Made by a program: the position numbers and the translations under genes
The notes under the pieces: generated by a model
Databases searched by the model: none
Told to the model about the DNA's origin: nothing
Seen by the model: the letters and a program-made list of their open reading frames with translations, nothing else
Origin: Clostridiales bacterium
GTDB taxonomy: Bacteria; Bacillota; Clostridia; Oscillospirales; CAG-272
Direction: 5' to 3'
Length of the DNA stretch: 64,000 nt
Assembly: GCA_012837425.1 (NCBI GenBank)
Contig: DURE01000027.1
Location: 1-64,000 of the forward strand
Shown: positions 35,459 to 43,607 of the stretch, piece by piece
Position numbering within the stretch: position 1 is the first letter of the stretch
Layout: every line of letters starts with the position of its first letter

Positions 35459-37102
35459 ATGGGAAACAGCCCCGCCCGGGCATCGGTAAACAGGCTGGTC
35501 TCAGGTTCGGCGGCGCTGGCCGCCGCCACTGTGATAACCAAAGTTGTAGGTCTGTTCTATAGAATCCCGCTGGTAAAATACGTCGGCATTGAGGGCATGG
35601 CCTATTTTCTGGCCGCAAACCATATATATGTCTTCCTTTTTGTGGTTTCCACCTCGGGCCTGCCGGTTGCGCTTTCGATTATGGTTTCCCGGGCAACGGC
35701 AGGGCGGAGCGGCGACGCCGAGGCCGGCGTGGTTTTCAGAACTGCGATGGGGATGTTTGTCATAGTCGGCGCTGTCGGGACGCTCTTTATGATGGCGGCT
35801 GCTGAGGGAATATCCTCGCTGATAAATATCCGCGGGGCGGCGCGCTGTATATGCGTCATAGCCCCGGCTATTATCATGGCCTGCATCTCGGGCGGATACC
35901 GGGGCTACTTTCAGGGTCGCCGGATAATGGGCCACACGGCGCTCTCGCAGGTGATAGAAGCCCTCGGGAAACTGCTGCTCGGCCTTGCCGGGGCGCTTTT
36001 CGCTACCCGGCAGGGTTACGATAAAGAAACGGTCGCCGCCTTCGCCATAGCCGGCATTACCGCCGGAGTTGGCCTCTCAATGCTTTATCTGGCGGCGGCA
36101 AAAATCATTTTCGACAGAAAGCATAAAATAAAGGCAGTAAAAACCAAAGCGCGGGTGAGGGGAATTGCATGGCGGCTGCTCAAAATCTCGCTGCCGATAA
36201 CCCTGAGCTCGGCGGTTATTAGCCTCACCGGCCTCATTGACACCTCGCTTATTGTCAATTGCCTTTTGTCGGCAGGCTTTTCGGAAGCTGTAGGCAACAC
36301 ACTCTACAGCTGCTATGGCAATATTGCAGTCCCGCTTTTTTGCCTGGCGCCGGCGCTGGTAACCCCCATATCTATGGCGGCTGTCCCACTGATTTCGGCG
36401 GCACTGAAGTCAGAGGATATTCCGGAGGTAAAAAAGCTGACCCGGGCGGCCTATAAGCTGACGCTGCTGGCGGCGCTGCCGGCCTCGGTCGGGCTGTCGG
36501 TCTTCAGCCGTCCGATAATAGGGCTGATTTTTCCGGGTGAGCCCGAGGCCGCTGACATAGCCGCGCCCCTGCTCTCGCTGCTCGCGCTCTCGGTGGTGTC
36601 TGCCTGCCTTATCACCATCACCAACGCCCTGCTTCAGGCAAGCGGGGGAGCGCCGGTGACCATCATCTCGATGCTCTGTGGCGCGGGGGTGAAAATTGCC
36701 TCCGAGTATTTTCTCATCAGAAACCCGGCAATAAATATAGCCGGCGCGCCGATAAGTACATTCCTCTGTAACCTCACGGTGGTCGGTATCAATATGTATT
36801 TTATAGCCAGATTTGTAAAAGGCGCGCCGCCCCTGAGCACTTTTTTGCCGGCCTCACTGTCGGCGCTGATTGCGGTCGGAGCTGCTGTTCCGGTCTATGG
36901 GATTGCCGGGCATCTGGGGCGGGGAACACCCGCAATTCTTGCCGCGCTATTTGCGGCGGCGGTGATATATGCCGTGGCGGCGGTTCTCACCGGGGCGGCC
37001 GACCGCGATTTTCTGGCGGCGCTACCCGGCCTGCGGCGTTTTTTGGGGCCAAAGCAGCTCAAGAACAAAAAAAAAGACCGGCTGGGAGTCAAGAATATAT
37101 AA
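35459..37102 (+). CDS. SpoVB/YabM-like lipid flippase of the MOP superfamily
   Basis: Polytopic membrane protein of 547 residues with about 14 hydrophobic segments. It belongs to the MATE/MurJ/Wzx group: early motif ATVITKVVGLFYRIPLVKYVG, then SGLPVALSIMVSRATA and GYRGYFQGRRIMGHTALSQVIEA, all characteristic of firmicute SpoVB/YabM proteins. Members move lipid-linked sugars across the membrane, here plausibly for cortex or cell-wall synthesis. Position directly before mazG, rqcP, yabP, yabQ and divIC matches Bacillus yabM. Which of SpoVB, YabM or MurJ it replaces is not settled. Confidence 0.87.
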   Translation: MGNSPARASVNRLVSGSAALAAATVITKVVGLFYRIPLVKYVGIEGMAYFLAANHIYVFLFVVSTSGLPVALSIMVSRATAGRSGDAEAGVVFRTAMGMFVIVGAVGTLFMMAAAEGISSLINIRGAARCICVIAPAIIMACISGGYRGYFQGRRIMGHTALSQVIEALGKLLLGLAGALFATRQGYDKETVAAFAIAGITAGVGLSMLYLAAAKIIFDRKHKIKAVKTKARVRGIAWRLLKISLPITLSSAVISLTGLIDTSLIVNCLLSAGFSEAVGNTLYSCYGNIAVPLFCLAPALVTPISMAAVPLISAALKSEDIPEVKKLTRAAYKLTLLAALPASVGLSVFSRPIIGLIFPGEPEAADIAAPLLSLLALSVVSACLITITNALLQASGGAPVTIISMLCGAGVKIASEYFLIRNPAINIAGAPISTFLCNLTVVGINMYFIARFVKGAPPLSTFLPASLSALIAVGAAVPVYGIAGHLGRGTPAILAALFAAAVIYAVAAVLTGAADRDFLAALPGLRRFLGPKQLKNKKKDRLGVKNI

Positions 37103-37143
37103 ATATGTGAAGCTAAGGACACAGGAAAGGTACTGTCGTACAA

Positions 37144-37944
37144 ATGAACAGGGATGAAAAAATCAGGTATCTACTCGGCGCCGAGCACTACGGCACCGAG
37201 GACTTAAGGCTTTTGGTCGAGCTTTTACGAAGCGAGGGCGGCTGTCCCTGGGACCGGGAGCAGACCCACCAGAGTATCAGGGCCGGGCTTATTGAGGAGA
37301 CATATGAGGTTGTCGAGGCGATAGACAAGGATGACCCGAGCCTTATGTGCGAGGAGCTCGGCGACCTGTTGCTGCAGGTCATATTTCACACACAAATTGA
37401 AACCGAGGGAGGAAATTTCACGCTGGGTGACGTGACAGACAATGTCTGCCGCAAGCTTATACACCGGCACCCGCATGTTTTCGGCGATCTTAGGGTAGGC
37501 TCAACCGACGAGGTACTGGCAAACTGGGACAGAATAAAGAGTGAGGAAAAGTGCCGCCTGACTATAACAGACAAGCTCCGGGCGGTGCCGGCCGCGCTGC
37601 CGGCGCTCATGCGGGCGGTAAAGGTGGGAAAACGTGCCTCATGCCTTGACTTTCCGGACGCCGGAGCGGTTATGGATAAAATCCACGAGGAAACCGATGA
37701 GCTGAGCGCTGCCATTGCCAGCGGGGATACCGAGTGGATTGACGAGGAGCTCGGTGACCTTTTGTTGACTGTCAGCAGCTTGGCGCGCAAAATTGACATA
37801 GACCCGGAAGCCGCACTGAACAGGGCAACCGACAAGTTTATCGACCGCTTTGAGAGGGTCGAGAACAAGGCGCGTCAGGCCGGACTTGATATAAACAAAA
37901 CGAAGATGACCGAATTGGATAAAATTTGGAACAAAATTAAATAA
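37144..37944 (+). CDS. mazG: Nucleoside triphosphate pyrophosphohydrolase MazG
   Basis: House-cleaning enzyme that hydrolyses nucleoside triphosphates to monophosphates. The 266 residues hold two MazG units: LIEETYEVVEAID...CEELGDLLLQV (about 49-80) and HEETDELSAAIA...DEELGDLLLTV (about 180-210), each with the EExxE/ExxD metal ligands. CPWDREQTHQS near 35 is typical. There is no SAM-methyltransferase domain at the N terminus, unlike Bacillus YabN. It lies between the flippase and hup, as in the yab cluster. Confidence 0.95.
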   Translation: MNRDEKIRYLLGAEHYGTEDLRLLVELLRSEGGCPWDREQTHQSIRAGLIEETYEVVEAIDKDDPSLMCEELGDLLLQVIFHTQIETEGGNFTLGDVTDNVCRKLIHRHPHVFGDLRVGSTDEVLANWDRIKSEEKCRLTITDKLRAVPAALPALMRAVKVGKRASCLDFPDAGAVMDKIHEETDELSAAIASGDTEWIDEELGDLLLTVSSLARKIDIDPEAALNRATDKFIDRFERVENKARQAGLDINKTKMTELDKIWNKIK

Positions 37945-37971
37945 AAATTATGAAAATTGTTAAAGAAACTA

Positions 37972-38000
37972 TTGAATATAATGCCTGACGATGGTATAAT
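37972..38000 (+). promoter_or_regulatory. SigA-type promoter for hup
   Basis: TTGAAT (37972-37977), 17 bp, TATAAT (37995-38000), about 95 bases before the hup ATG and directly after the mazG stop. Confidence 0.8.
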
Positions 38001-38093
38001 AAAGCTGTCAGACGGGTTTATTTATATGTTGTTTTGGTTTTTTCGGCTCAAGTGATACGGACTTTAATTATTAAAAACGAAAGAGGTGCAAAA

Positions 38094-38372
38094 ATGAACA
38101 AGGCTCAACTCATCAACGAAGTAGCTGCAGCGGGCGGGCTCAAGAAGAAGGACGCGGCCGCGGCGGTCGATGCCACCATCAACTCTATAGTAAACTCAAT
38201 AAGAAAAGGGGAAAAAGTACAGCTTTCGGGATTCGGCACGTTTGAAACCAAGGTAAGAGGAGCCAGAACCGGACGCAACCCCAAGACCGGCGAGACGGTT
38301 ATGATTCCCGAGTGCAAATATCCGGTATTCACTGCCAGCAAGGCGCTGAAAAAATCCTTCAAGAATAACTGA
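38094..38372 (+). CDS. hup: Histone-like DNA-binding protein HU
   Basis: Small basic dimer that bends and compacts DNA. The 92 residues start MNKAQLINEVAA and contain the HU signature GFGTFETKVRGARTGRNPKTGE (around 46-67), the beta arm that enters the minor groove. The ATG at 38094 has AAAGAGGTGC upstream; the longer frame from 38034 has no support. It has its own strong promoter inside the yab cluster, so it is likely to be expressed at a high level independent of its neighbours. Confidence 0.97.
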   Translation: MNKAQLINEVAAAGGLKKKDAAAAVDATINSIVNSIRKGEKVQLSGFGTFETKVRGARTGRNPKTGETVMIPECKYPVFTASKALKKSFKNN

Positions 38373-38455
38373 AATTATCCAAACAGGCCGGCTTGATTCC
38401 GACCGGGGCGTTGTGTGCGGCGGGCGTACTATCAAAAAAAGGAAAATCCCGACTT

Positions 38456-38698
38456 ATGCGTCTTGATAAATTTCTCAAGGTTTCAAGAATAATCAAGCGG
38501 CGTACCGTAGCCAACGACGCCTGCGATGCCGAGCACGTCATGGTGAACGGCAGACGCGCAAAAGCTTCGTATGAGGTCAAAAAAAACGATATAATTGAGA
38601 TTACATTCGGGCAGAGAAGGCTCAAAATAAGAGTGCTTGACGTCAGGGAGCACGCCGCAAAATCCGACGCGGCCGGACTCTACGAGGTGCTGGAATAA
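38456..38698 (+). CDS. rqcP: RqcP (YabO/HslR-like) S4-domain ribosome quality-control protein
   Basis: S4 RNA-binding protein of 80 residues that works with RqcH in C-terminal tailing of stalled nascent chains on the 50S subunit. It begins MRLDKFLKVSRIIKRRTVA and continues with VMVNGRRAKASYEVKKND, the S4 fold. The ATG at 38456 gives the family N terminus; the frame upstream to 38393 is leader. It stands in the same place as Bacillus yabO, before yabP. Confidence 0.93.
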   Translation: MRLDKFLKVSRIIKRRTVANDACDAEHVMVNGRRAKASYEVKKNDIIEITFGQRRLKIRVLDVREHAAKSDAAGLYEVLE

Positions 38699-38770
38699 AC
38701 ATACGGGCCCCCGCATATAGTTTATTGTCATTTGGCTATTGACTAACGAGAACTTATGCGGAGGTTCGTT

Positions 38771-39061
38771 ATGAATGCTGAGAGGTCAAGGCCCGAGGCT
38801 CGCAAGACGCATGAATGTGCAATCCGGCACCGGGAGCATATCGATATTACCGGAGTGAGGGAGGTTACAAGCTTTGACGACGGGGCGGTTCTCTTGGTAA
38901 CCGACTGCGGGGATCTGACGCTCGAGGGGGACGGCCTGCGCGTCGGCACGCTTGACACCGACAAGGGCATAATATCGGTGGACGGGAAAATAAATGCCCT
39001 GTATTACACAGACAGCATAAAAAAAGGCCGCCGCGGATTCTTTTCAAGGGATAAAGACTGA
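38771..39061 (+). CDS. yabP: Sporulation protein YabP
   Basis: Small conserved sporulation protein of 96 residues (YabP/YqfC family). The core is ITGVREVTSFDDGAVLLVTDCGDLTLEGDGL, followed by LDTDKGIISVDGKINALYY, both typical. The ATG at 38771 is chosen because GCGGAGG lies before it; an ATG at 38756 is in frame but overlaps that site. The stop shares one base with the yabQ start. In Bacillus this gene is transcribed in the mother cell. Confidence 0.92.
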   Translation: MNAERSRPEARKTHECAIRHREHIDITGVREVTSFDDGAVLLVTDCGDLTLEGDGLRVGTLDTDKGIISVDGKINALYYTDSIKKGRRGFFSRDKD

Positions 39062-39582
39062 TGACGGTTGAGCCGCTGGCGCTTCTGAGGATGTTTATAG
39101 TGTCGCTTCTTAGTGGCATTGCGCTTGAGGTGCTCTGGGAGTGTCTCGGATTTGTCGGTTTTGCGTTGCGATACCGGCGGCAGGGCGGTGCGGTGACATT
39201 TGGCGACACTCCGATAAGCCTTATTGTAATTTTTGTCAAGGACGTCCTTTTTTTCACGGTTGCCGGCGCGGTGGTAGCCGTGCTGATATACTGGGCAAAT
39301 GACGGGCAGTTCCGCATGCTCTCGCCGGTCGGGGCGCTTCTGGGATTTTACATCTGCCGCTCGACGTTGGGTAGGCTTCTGCGCCGGCTCAACGAAGAAC
39401 TGGTAAAACTGCTCTTTGCCGCCCTCCGTATACTGTTTTGGCCGGCAAAGAAACTGGGTTTGCTTGTTATGTCGCTGATATGCAGGGGGGCTGTACTCCT
39501 GCGCCGGCAGCGGATGAAAAGATACACACAGCGGCGCATTCGGGCGACAAACATAATTAAAATACATGGAATGCCCGAGTAG
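39061..39582 (+). CDS. yabQ: Spore cortex protein YabQ
   Basis: Membrane protein of 173 residues required for cortex formation in Bacillus. It has four hydrophobic segments in the first 110 residues, with LLSGIALEVLWECL near 16-30, and a strongly basic C-terminal tail. It starts one base before the end of yabP (TGATG) and is followed by divIC after a 114-base gap without an evident promoter. Confidence 0.9.
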   Translation: MTVEPLALLRMFIVSLLSGIALEVLWECLGFVGFALRYRRQGGAVTFGDTPISLIVIFVKDVLFFTVAGAVVAVLIYWANDGQFRMLSPVGALLGFYICRSTLGRLLRRLNEELVKLLFAALRILFWPAKKLGLLVMSLICRGAVLLRRQRMKRYTQRRIRATNIIKIHGMPE

Positions 39583-39696
39583 TTACAAGCTTTATAGATA
39601 TTTGACATTGGTGGAAACGGGGCGCGGGACACAAAAGCAAGAACGCAAAAACAGGGGCGCGAGGGGATTTTACAAAATTGGCGGCAGGGCCGGGGG

Positions 39697-40002
39697 ATGA
39701 TGAAGATGAACGAAGCAAAAACGGCAAAAATAAAGCCCAATATGCTCATTACGGTTGTGCTGGGTCTTATTATGGCGGTGGCGCTCGGGACCTTTATCAG
39801 CCGGATAATGGAATATAATGACCTTAAAAAGGAAAAGGAAATACTGCAAAGAGAAATAGAGGCCTGCGAGAAGGAGATTGACGCGCTTGAATACGAGTAT
39901 GCCGCGCCGTTGGATGACAAGTACATAGAAAGCGTGGCAAAGGCCGCGCTGGGGCTGGTAAATCCTGATGAGATGATAATTATAAATGAGGTTGATAAGT
40001 AA
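39697..40002 (+). CDS. divIC: Septum formation initiator DivIC/FtsB family
   Basis: Bitopic division protein of 101 residues that links FtsL and DivIB at the division site. A short cytoplasmic N terminus is followed by a membrane helix at about 17-37, a charged coiled coil at about 40-70 (YNDLKKEKEILQREIEACE), and the extracellular end IESVAKAALGLVNPDE, which matches the family. GGGGGATG precedes the start. A terminator follows at once, closing the cluster. Confidence 0.93.
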   Translation: MMKMNEAKTAKIKPNMLITVVLGLIMAVALGTFISRIMEYNDLKKEKEILQREIEACEKEIDALEYEYAAPLDDKYIESVAKAALGLVNPDEMIIINEVDK

Positions 40003-40024
40003 GGCGCCTGACAGGGCGCCTTTT
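40001..40024 (+). terminator. Intrinsic terminator of the yab/divIC cluster
   Basis: AAGGCGCC, a 6-nt loop, then GGCGCCTTTT, starting at the divIC stop codon. Confidence 0.9.
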
Positions 40025-40330
40025 CTTAATTACTATGTTCATTTCTTTGTGCGCACAAAGAAACGAACCAAAGAAGAGCGTAGAGGGGGAAACCTATGGT
40101 TTCCGCCCTGAGAACCCCACACCTCTTGCCGCGACGCAGCGGATTATAAATGATACAGCTCAGCGTGTATATCATAGAATACATTTGCCCGAGTTAAGCT
40201 AACATCGCGGCGGGGTACGGATTATGAAAGGCTCGCCATACAGACACAGTTTGACCTAGTTATACAGTATCGAAGTAGTATCTTGCTAACATCAACGGGA
40301 GGCCTGCTACATCTGCAGAGAAATCTGGTT
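40025..40330. other. Non-coding region with a 22-bp palindrome
   Basis: About 300 bases without a credible gene. It holds the perfect palindrome TTTCTTTGTGCGCACAAAGAAA (about 40032-40053). Next comes CGAACCAAAGAAGAGCG and the inverted repeat GGGGGAAACC...GGTTTCCGCC (about 40085-40107). The remainder, to 40330, shows no promoter or terminator that I can identify. It marks the edge between the conserved yab cluster and the accessory AT-rich stretch. Confidence 0.6.
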
Positions 40331-40892
40331 TTATATAAAAGAAGAACTTAATATCTTGATATCCTTATCTGTATCCCTAATATATTTAACAAGTCTTATT
40401 TGAAATATATTTAGTCCGTCGTGAAATGAGTTTATTTCACTAACGCATTTATCAATGTCTTCAGGCAGTAATGACCTTGCATTCATTAATTTCCTAATTT
40501 TCTCTTCTGCATTATATTCGCATACTTCGATAAATTCTTGTTGATCAAGTTTATCGCCGCTCATAATAGTAAAACAAAAATCAATTCCTGACTCAATAAC
40601 TTCACTTAATTTATTTTCTTCTATTAAATTTACATCTTTGAGTTTTTTAACAGAGTTATAATTTTTACAGTATAAACTAAAATTCTTTGCGATATTTTGT
40701 AAATATATTACTTGCAATATATAAAACTAGTCCTGTCAAAAGACCTGTAAAAATATTAGACGAAATTGAAAACATGAAATCACAATTAAATACTTTCTTA
40801 AATAGAATCGTAAATATAAATACAATACAAGTGCTTATAATTATTCCAATAATTAATTTACGGCTGGAATATTTTGTTTCAAATATTTTCAT
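40331..40892 (-). pseudogene. AT-rich two-helix membrane protein, apparently frameshifted
   Basis: Two overlapping frames read as one protein with a +1 break. The first (40677-40892, 71 residues) has a good promoter and AAAGAGGT site and encodes two membrane helices (LIIGIIISTCIVFIFTILF and ISSNIFTGLLTGLVLYIAS). It ends ...KYRKEF at a TAG. The other frame continues directly with SLYCKNYNSVKKLKD and runs to 40331, giving an acidic, helical cytoplasmic region (about 115 residues). The break is in GAATTTTAG near 40675-40685. Joined, the product would be about 185 residues. I recognise no family. Base composition is strikingly AT-rich against GC-rich neighbours, pointing to recent acquisition. 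A sequencing error or programmed shift is possible instead of mutation. Confidence 0.6.
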
Positions 40893-40922
40893 TGTTTACC
40901 TCTTTGATATTTTTATAATTCA

Positions 40923-40951
40923 ATAATACCACCATCCCCCATAATTGTCAA
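40923..40951 (-). promoter_or_regulatory. SigA-type promoter for the AT-rich membrane-protein gene
   Basis: On the minus strand TTGACA (40946-40951), 17 bp, TATTAT (40923-40928), about 30 bases before the ATG at 40892. Confidence 0.75.
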
Positions 40952-41044
40952 TAATTCAACCTATTCCAATAAAAAAAGACCTAAACTTTGTAGATATAAA
41001 ATCCCATAATCAGGGTTGGAAAGAGCGCCCCCTGCTTTCTTCCC

Positions 41045-41180
41045 CAAGTAAGCTGGTAAACTAATGGCAGCAAAAGCGCGGGATGTGGGGCCCGCGCTGC
41101 TTTATTTGCGAAGTAAAAAATGTTTGAAAGGTTCTTGAAGTGGGTTTGGGAGAAACTTCTTTAAAGAAGTTTCTCCCAAG
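41045..41180 (+). repeat. Composite intergenic repeat, modules A and B
   Basis: CTAATGGCAGCAAAAGCGCGGG and TGTGGGGCCCGCGCTGC (module A), then TTATTTGCGAAGT and GGTTCTTGAAGTGGGTTTGGGAG (module B). It ends in a perfect 34-bp palindrome at 41146-41179 (TTGGGAGAAACTTCTTT and its complement). The palindrome lies 10 bases past the helicase stop and could terminate the three-gene unit. Confidence 0.75.
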
Positions 41181-41188
41181 CTCGTTTA

Positions 41189-43468
41189 TTATTCATATTC
41201 TCCCGCGATTTCCTGTAGCCTCCGTTCTACCTCGTCAGCGCGGAGTTTGTCGGCGGCGTAGGCTTTACGGAGCAGCTCGCCGGGGATGTAGTCGTCATAT
41301 TTGTCGAAAACCGGCAGCTCGGTTGCGGAGACCAGCGAGGCGCAGTCGATACCCTTGTGCGCGGCAATTCCGGCCAGATGCCTTATCAGCTCGCGGTCGT
41401 CCCCGCGCTCCATGCGGAAGGTCATATAATAGCAGCCCTCGAAATCAAGATTTGAGACCTTGAAACCCCTTGAGTTCTGCAAAAGAAACTTGCGCAGGGT
41501 GCGGAAGGAACGGGTCCCGAGCCAGGGGAAAAGGCACCAGGTATACCCTCCGAGGCAGACCAGCGAGCGCTCGAGCATTCCGGTGTTGCGCGCCAGATGA
41601 CGCGCCACCTCAAGCCGCTCGGCGGCGTTGGGCTTGAGGTAGGGATATACTTTGTCCTCGGCGAGCACCTGCTTCATCCGTTCAATAATCCGCGTGTGTA
41701 TCTCGCCGAAGTCGCCCGGCCAGGAAATCTCCATCTTGCCCTCGACACCCCGCACATAAATCAACCGGCGCCGAAGGTCAAGTTCCTCGACCTCCCAGAC
41801 TCGTCCGGCCAGCGCGAACCTGTCTCCCACCGGGGGCGGCGAGGTGATGACGCCTATCTCGTCCGACCCGCAGCGCACGGTGTAGTCCTCGGTATCCTTG
41901 AACACCGCGTAGAATTTAAAGCTGCCGAGCAGCCGCTCGCCCTCGGTCCCGACGATAAGCCCCTTTTCCTCGGTCAGCTCAAGGAATTCGTTCTCAAGCA
42001 TTGAAATTATCAGTGTTCTGTAATCCTCCCGGCTGACCGCGGCAAATGGGGGCAGCGAGAGGACCCGGTCGGCAAGGCGTTTTGGTGTAAGCTCGCCCGA
42101 GGCGCCGAGGATGCTCAGCGTCTGCTGGAAGAGCAGTGAGAAAGGAAGCTGCCGGACCCGGGGCGGCTCGATGAAGCGCTCCTCGATATACAGTTGAATA
42201 ATGGCAATCGCCCGAAGCAGTCCCCAGGGGATAAGTTGGGGCAGCGGGGTGTTTGGCAGCGGGTTTTCCTCGCGGAAGACCATCATCATCTCCGGCGGCT
42301 GCCCCCGCCGGCCCGAACGCCCCAGCCGCTGCAGAAAGCTCGACACCGAGGCCGGCGCGTCGTTGTGCAGTATCCGCTCAAGCCGCCCTATATCCACGCC
42401 GAGCTCAAGCGTGACGGTCGCGCAGGTGACGGCGTGGGTCTCCTCGTCCTTCATTTTCAGTTCAGCCTCTTCGCGGATTGACGCCGAGAGAAATCCGTGG
42501 TGGATGAGGAATATGTCCGGCTCCCCCCTGCGCCGGGCAATCTGCCGCAGAGTGGCGCAGGTGTATTCGGTCTCCTCGCGCGAGTTGGAAAAGACCAGCG
42601 ATTTGCGGTCCTTGACGCAGTCGTATATAAACTCATAGCCCGCGTCAAGCCCGGCGATATGCTCTCCCGCCGGCTCATCCTGCGCTTCTGTATCGTCTCC
42701 GGGCCCGCGGCTGCCGGGCGCCGGCTTCGTGTCTGCGGTCCGGTCTTCTTTCGGGTTCTGAATGTAAAAATGTTCAATTCCCAGCCGCCAGTGCAGTCTT
42801 TCGGGCTTGAATACAGGCAGGTCGGTCTCAACCCCGGTCCCGGCACTCAGCCAGGCCGCGGCCAGCGCCGGGTCGCCGACAGTCGCCGAGAGGCCGATGC
42901 GCCGGGGCGTTCGCCCTATAATCCGGTCGAGCCGGCAGAGCTGGCAGATAATCTGGTTGCCCCGGTCCGAGCCGGTCAGCGTGTGGATTTCATCAATTAT
43001 AACATAGCGCAAATCCCAGAAAAGCCGGAGGATGTCGTTTGAGCGGTTGAGCAGCATAGACTCGAGCGACTCGGGCGTAATTTGCAGGATTCCGGTCGGA
43101 TTTTCAAGCAATTTTCGTTTATGTGACGCCGCAACGTCGCCGTGCCAGTGAGTCACCTTGATGCCGGTATTGGTTAGCAACTCATCAATTCGCGCGAACT
43201 GATCGTTGATAAGGCTTCTCAGCGGTGCGATATAGAGCACACCGACAGAGCCGGGAGGTCTCTCCCAGATGTCGGTGATAATCGGGAAGAAGGCCGCCTC
43301 GGTTTTCCCGCTGGCCGTAGACGAGGTGAGCAGCAGGTTGTGGTCGGTTGTAAAGAGCGTGCGCGCCGCGGCTATCTGCACCGGGCGCAGGCTCTTCCAC
43401 GAGTGCGAGTAGATGAACTCCCGGATAAAATCGGGAAAGCGCTCGAATATTCTATCGGCTTCGTACAT
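41189..43468 (-). CDS. Lhr/BrxHI-like superfamily 2 DNA helicase
   Basis: ATP-driven helicase of 759 residues. The SF2 motifs are complete: Walker A SSTASGKTE (49-57), DEIH (159-162), SATVG (194-198), a strand-swapping LVFSNSREETE near 291-301, and LELGVDIGRLE with FLQRLGRSGRRG (about 378-389) for motifs V-VI. The arrangement IIDEIHTLTGSDRGNQ fits the Lhr family, as does BrxHI of BREX systems. An acidic, proline-rich insert lies at about 240-272. The C-terminal 370 residues include a winged-helix-like part. It is the last gene of the TerB-N/ATPase/helicase unit, 139 bases after the ATPase gene, with GGAG before the ATG. Confidence 0.88.
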   Translation of the reverse strand: MYEADRIFERFPDFIREFIYSHSWKSLRPVQIAAARTLFTTDHNLLLTSSTASGKTEAAFFPIITDIWERPPGSVGVLYIAPLRSLINDQFARIDELLTNTGIKVTHWHGDVAASHKRKLLENPTGILQITPESLESMLLNRSNDILRLFWDLRYVIIDEIHTLTGSDRGNQIICQLCRLDRIIGRTPRRIGLSATVGDPALAAAWLSAGTGVETDLPVFKPERLHWRLGIEHFYIQNPKEDRTADTKPAPGSRGPGDDTEAQDEPAGEHIAGLDAGYEFIYDCVKDRKSLVFSNSREETEYTCATLRQIARRRGEPDIFLIHHGFLSASIREEAELKMKDEETHAVTCATVTLELGVDIGRLERILHNDAPASVSSFLQRLGRSGRRGQPPEMMMVFREENPLPNTPLPQLIPWGLLRAIAIIQLYIEERFIEPPRVRQLPFSLLFQQTLSILGASGELTPKRLADRVLSLPPFAAVSREDYRTLIISMLENEFLELTEEKGLIVGTEGERLLGSFKFYAVFKDTEDYTVRCGSDEIGVITSPPPVGDRFALAGRVWEVEELDLRRRLIYVRGVEGKMEISWPGDFGEIHTRIIERMKQVLAEDKVYPYLKPNAAERLEVARHLARNTGMLERSLVCLGGYTWCLFPWLGTRSFRTLRKFLLQNSRGFKVSNLDFEGCYYMTFRMERGDDRELIRHLAGIAAHKGIDCASLVSATELPVFDKYDDYIPGELLRKAYAADKLRADEVERRLQEIAGEYE

Positions 43469-43607
43469 ATTGATTTGCTCCGCTAATAGTTTTTGTTATT
43501 AGAGGACACCGGCTGACATGGGCGGGAAAGCCAATCAGTCGTCAGATAAGACCTCAGCAGGCGGGGGGGCGTGCAGGTCGGCGGGCAGGGAAACCCGGGC
43601 AGGACTG

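Noticed and set aside
40687-40926. A 79-codon plus-strand frame in the AT-rich stretch
   Set aside because: It is antisense to the membrane-protein gene that has the promoter and ribosome site; AT-rich membrane-helix codons often leave such shadows.
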